Below, piece by piece: positions 17,481-17,679 of a stretch of 17,679 bases of DNA (the stretch's first letter is position 1; every line of letters begins with the position of its first letter). The translations under genes and the position numbers were made by a program. The DNA is from Flammula alnicola (Eukaryota > Basidiomycota > Agaricomycetes > Agaricales > Strophariaceae), in assembly GCA_015499995.1 (NCBI GenBank), contig JADNRV010000685.1, positions 1-17,679 on the forward strand. Reading direction: 5' to 3'. A model generated the notes under the pieces. It was given only the letters and a program-made list of their open reading frames with translations, had not been told where the DNA came from and searched no databases.

Positions 17481-17679
17481 GACGAATATACGAGTATTCG
17501 CATCAGGAGAAAACAAGAGAAAAATTATTCTGGAAGATACTTTGATATCGATTGAGGGCGAGAAGGATGGCTCTCCCGATCTTCCTGGCATAACGTAGAG
17601 AAGGCCTGCATGATTTACTTATCTTGATGTAAGTACTGACAGAATCATACCATCGTCACCGACGAATTCGTCCAACCGT

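Overview
The window looks like nuclear DNA from a mushroom-forming basidiomycete (Agaricomycetes). The evidence is dense short GT-AG introns (52-86 bp, one of 222 bp), genes on both strands, two F-box/leucine-rich-type proteins of the kind that form large families in these fungi, a GH53 galactanase with five exons, and an ERV25-type p24 cargo receptor. All calls rest on reading the sequence; no database search was possible.

Layout: (1) 1-775, minus: 5' part of a gene made of a duplicated ~100-residue beta-rich unit, cut by the window edge. (2) 1598-2931, minus: secreted arabinogalactan endo-beta-1,4-galactanase (GH53). (3) 3523-5611: a ~2.1 kb near-perfect palindrome, readable as two ~1.04 kb terminal-inverted-repeat units placed back to back and sharing a central TA. 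(4) 6040-6945, plus: a small five-exon gene of unknown function behind a clear TATA box. (5) 7774-9005, plus: secreted protein with two tandem rhamnosidase-N/CBM67-like modules. (6) 10378-11235, plus: p24/GOLD protein (ERV25 type). (7) 12047-13968 plus and 14188-15897 minus: two convergent F-box proteins. (8) 16472-16705: a 234 bp MITE-like element. (9) 17111-17480: a weak, possibly broken gene start running to the right edge.

A strong side signal is that four recognisable genes carry single-base frame breaks: GH53 (1), p24 (1), F-box 1 (3) and F-box 2 (2). Six of the seven behave as a one-base loss, most of them in or next to short homopolymers. That favours consensus sequence errors over gene decay, although the F-box genes could truly be decaying.

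Functionally, the GH53 enzyme and the CBM67-like protein would both act outside the cell on plant polysaccharide, plausibly galactan side chains and rhamnose of pectin. The p24 protein is housekeeping for ER-Golgi transport. The F-box proteins are probable ubiquitin-ligase adaptors. The palindrome and the MITE are the mobile-DNA component. No CRISPR, tRNA or rRNA was found.
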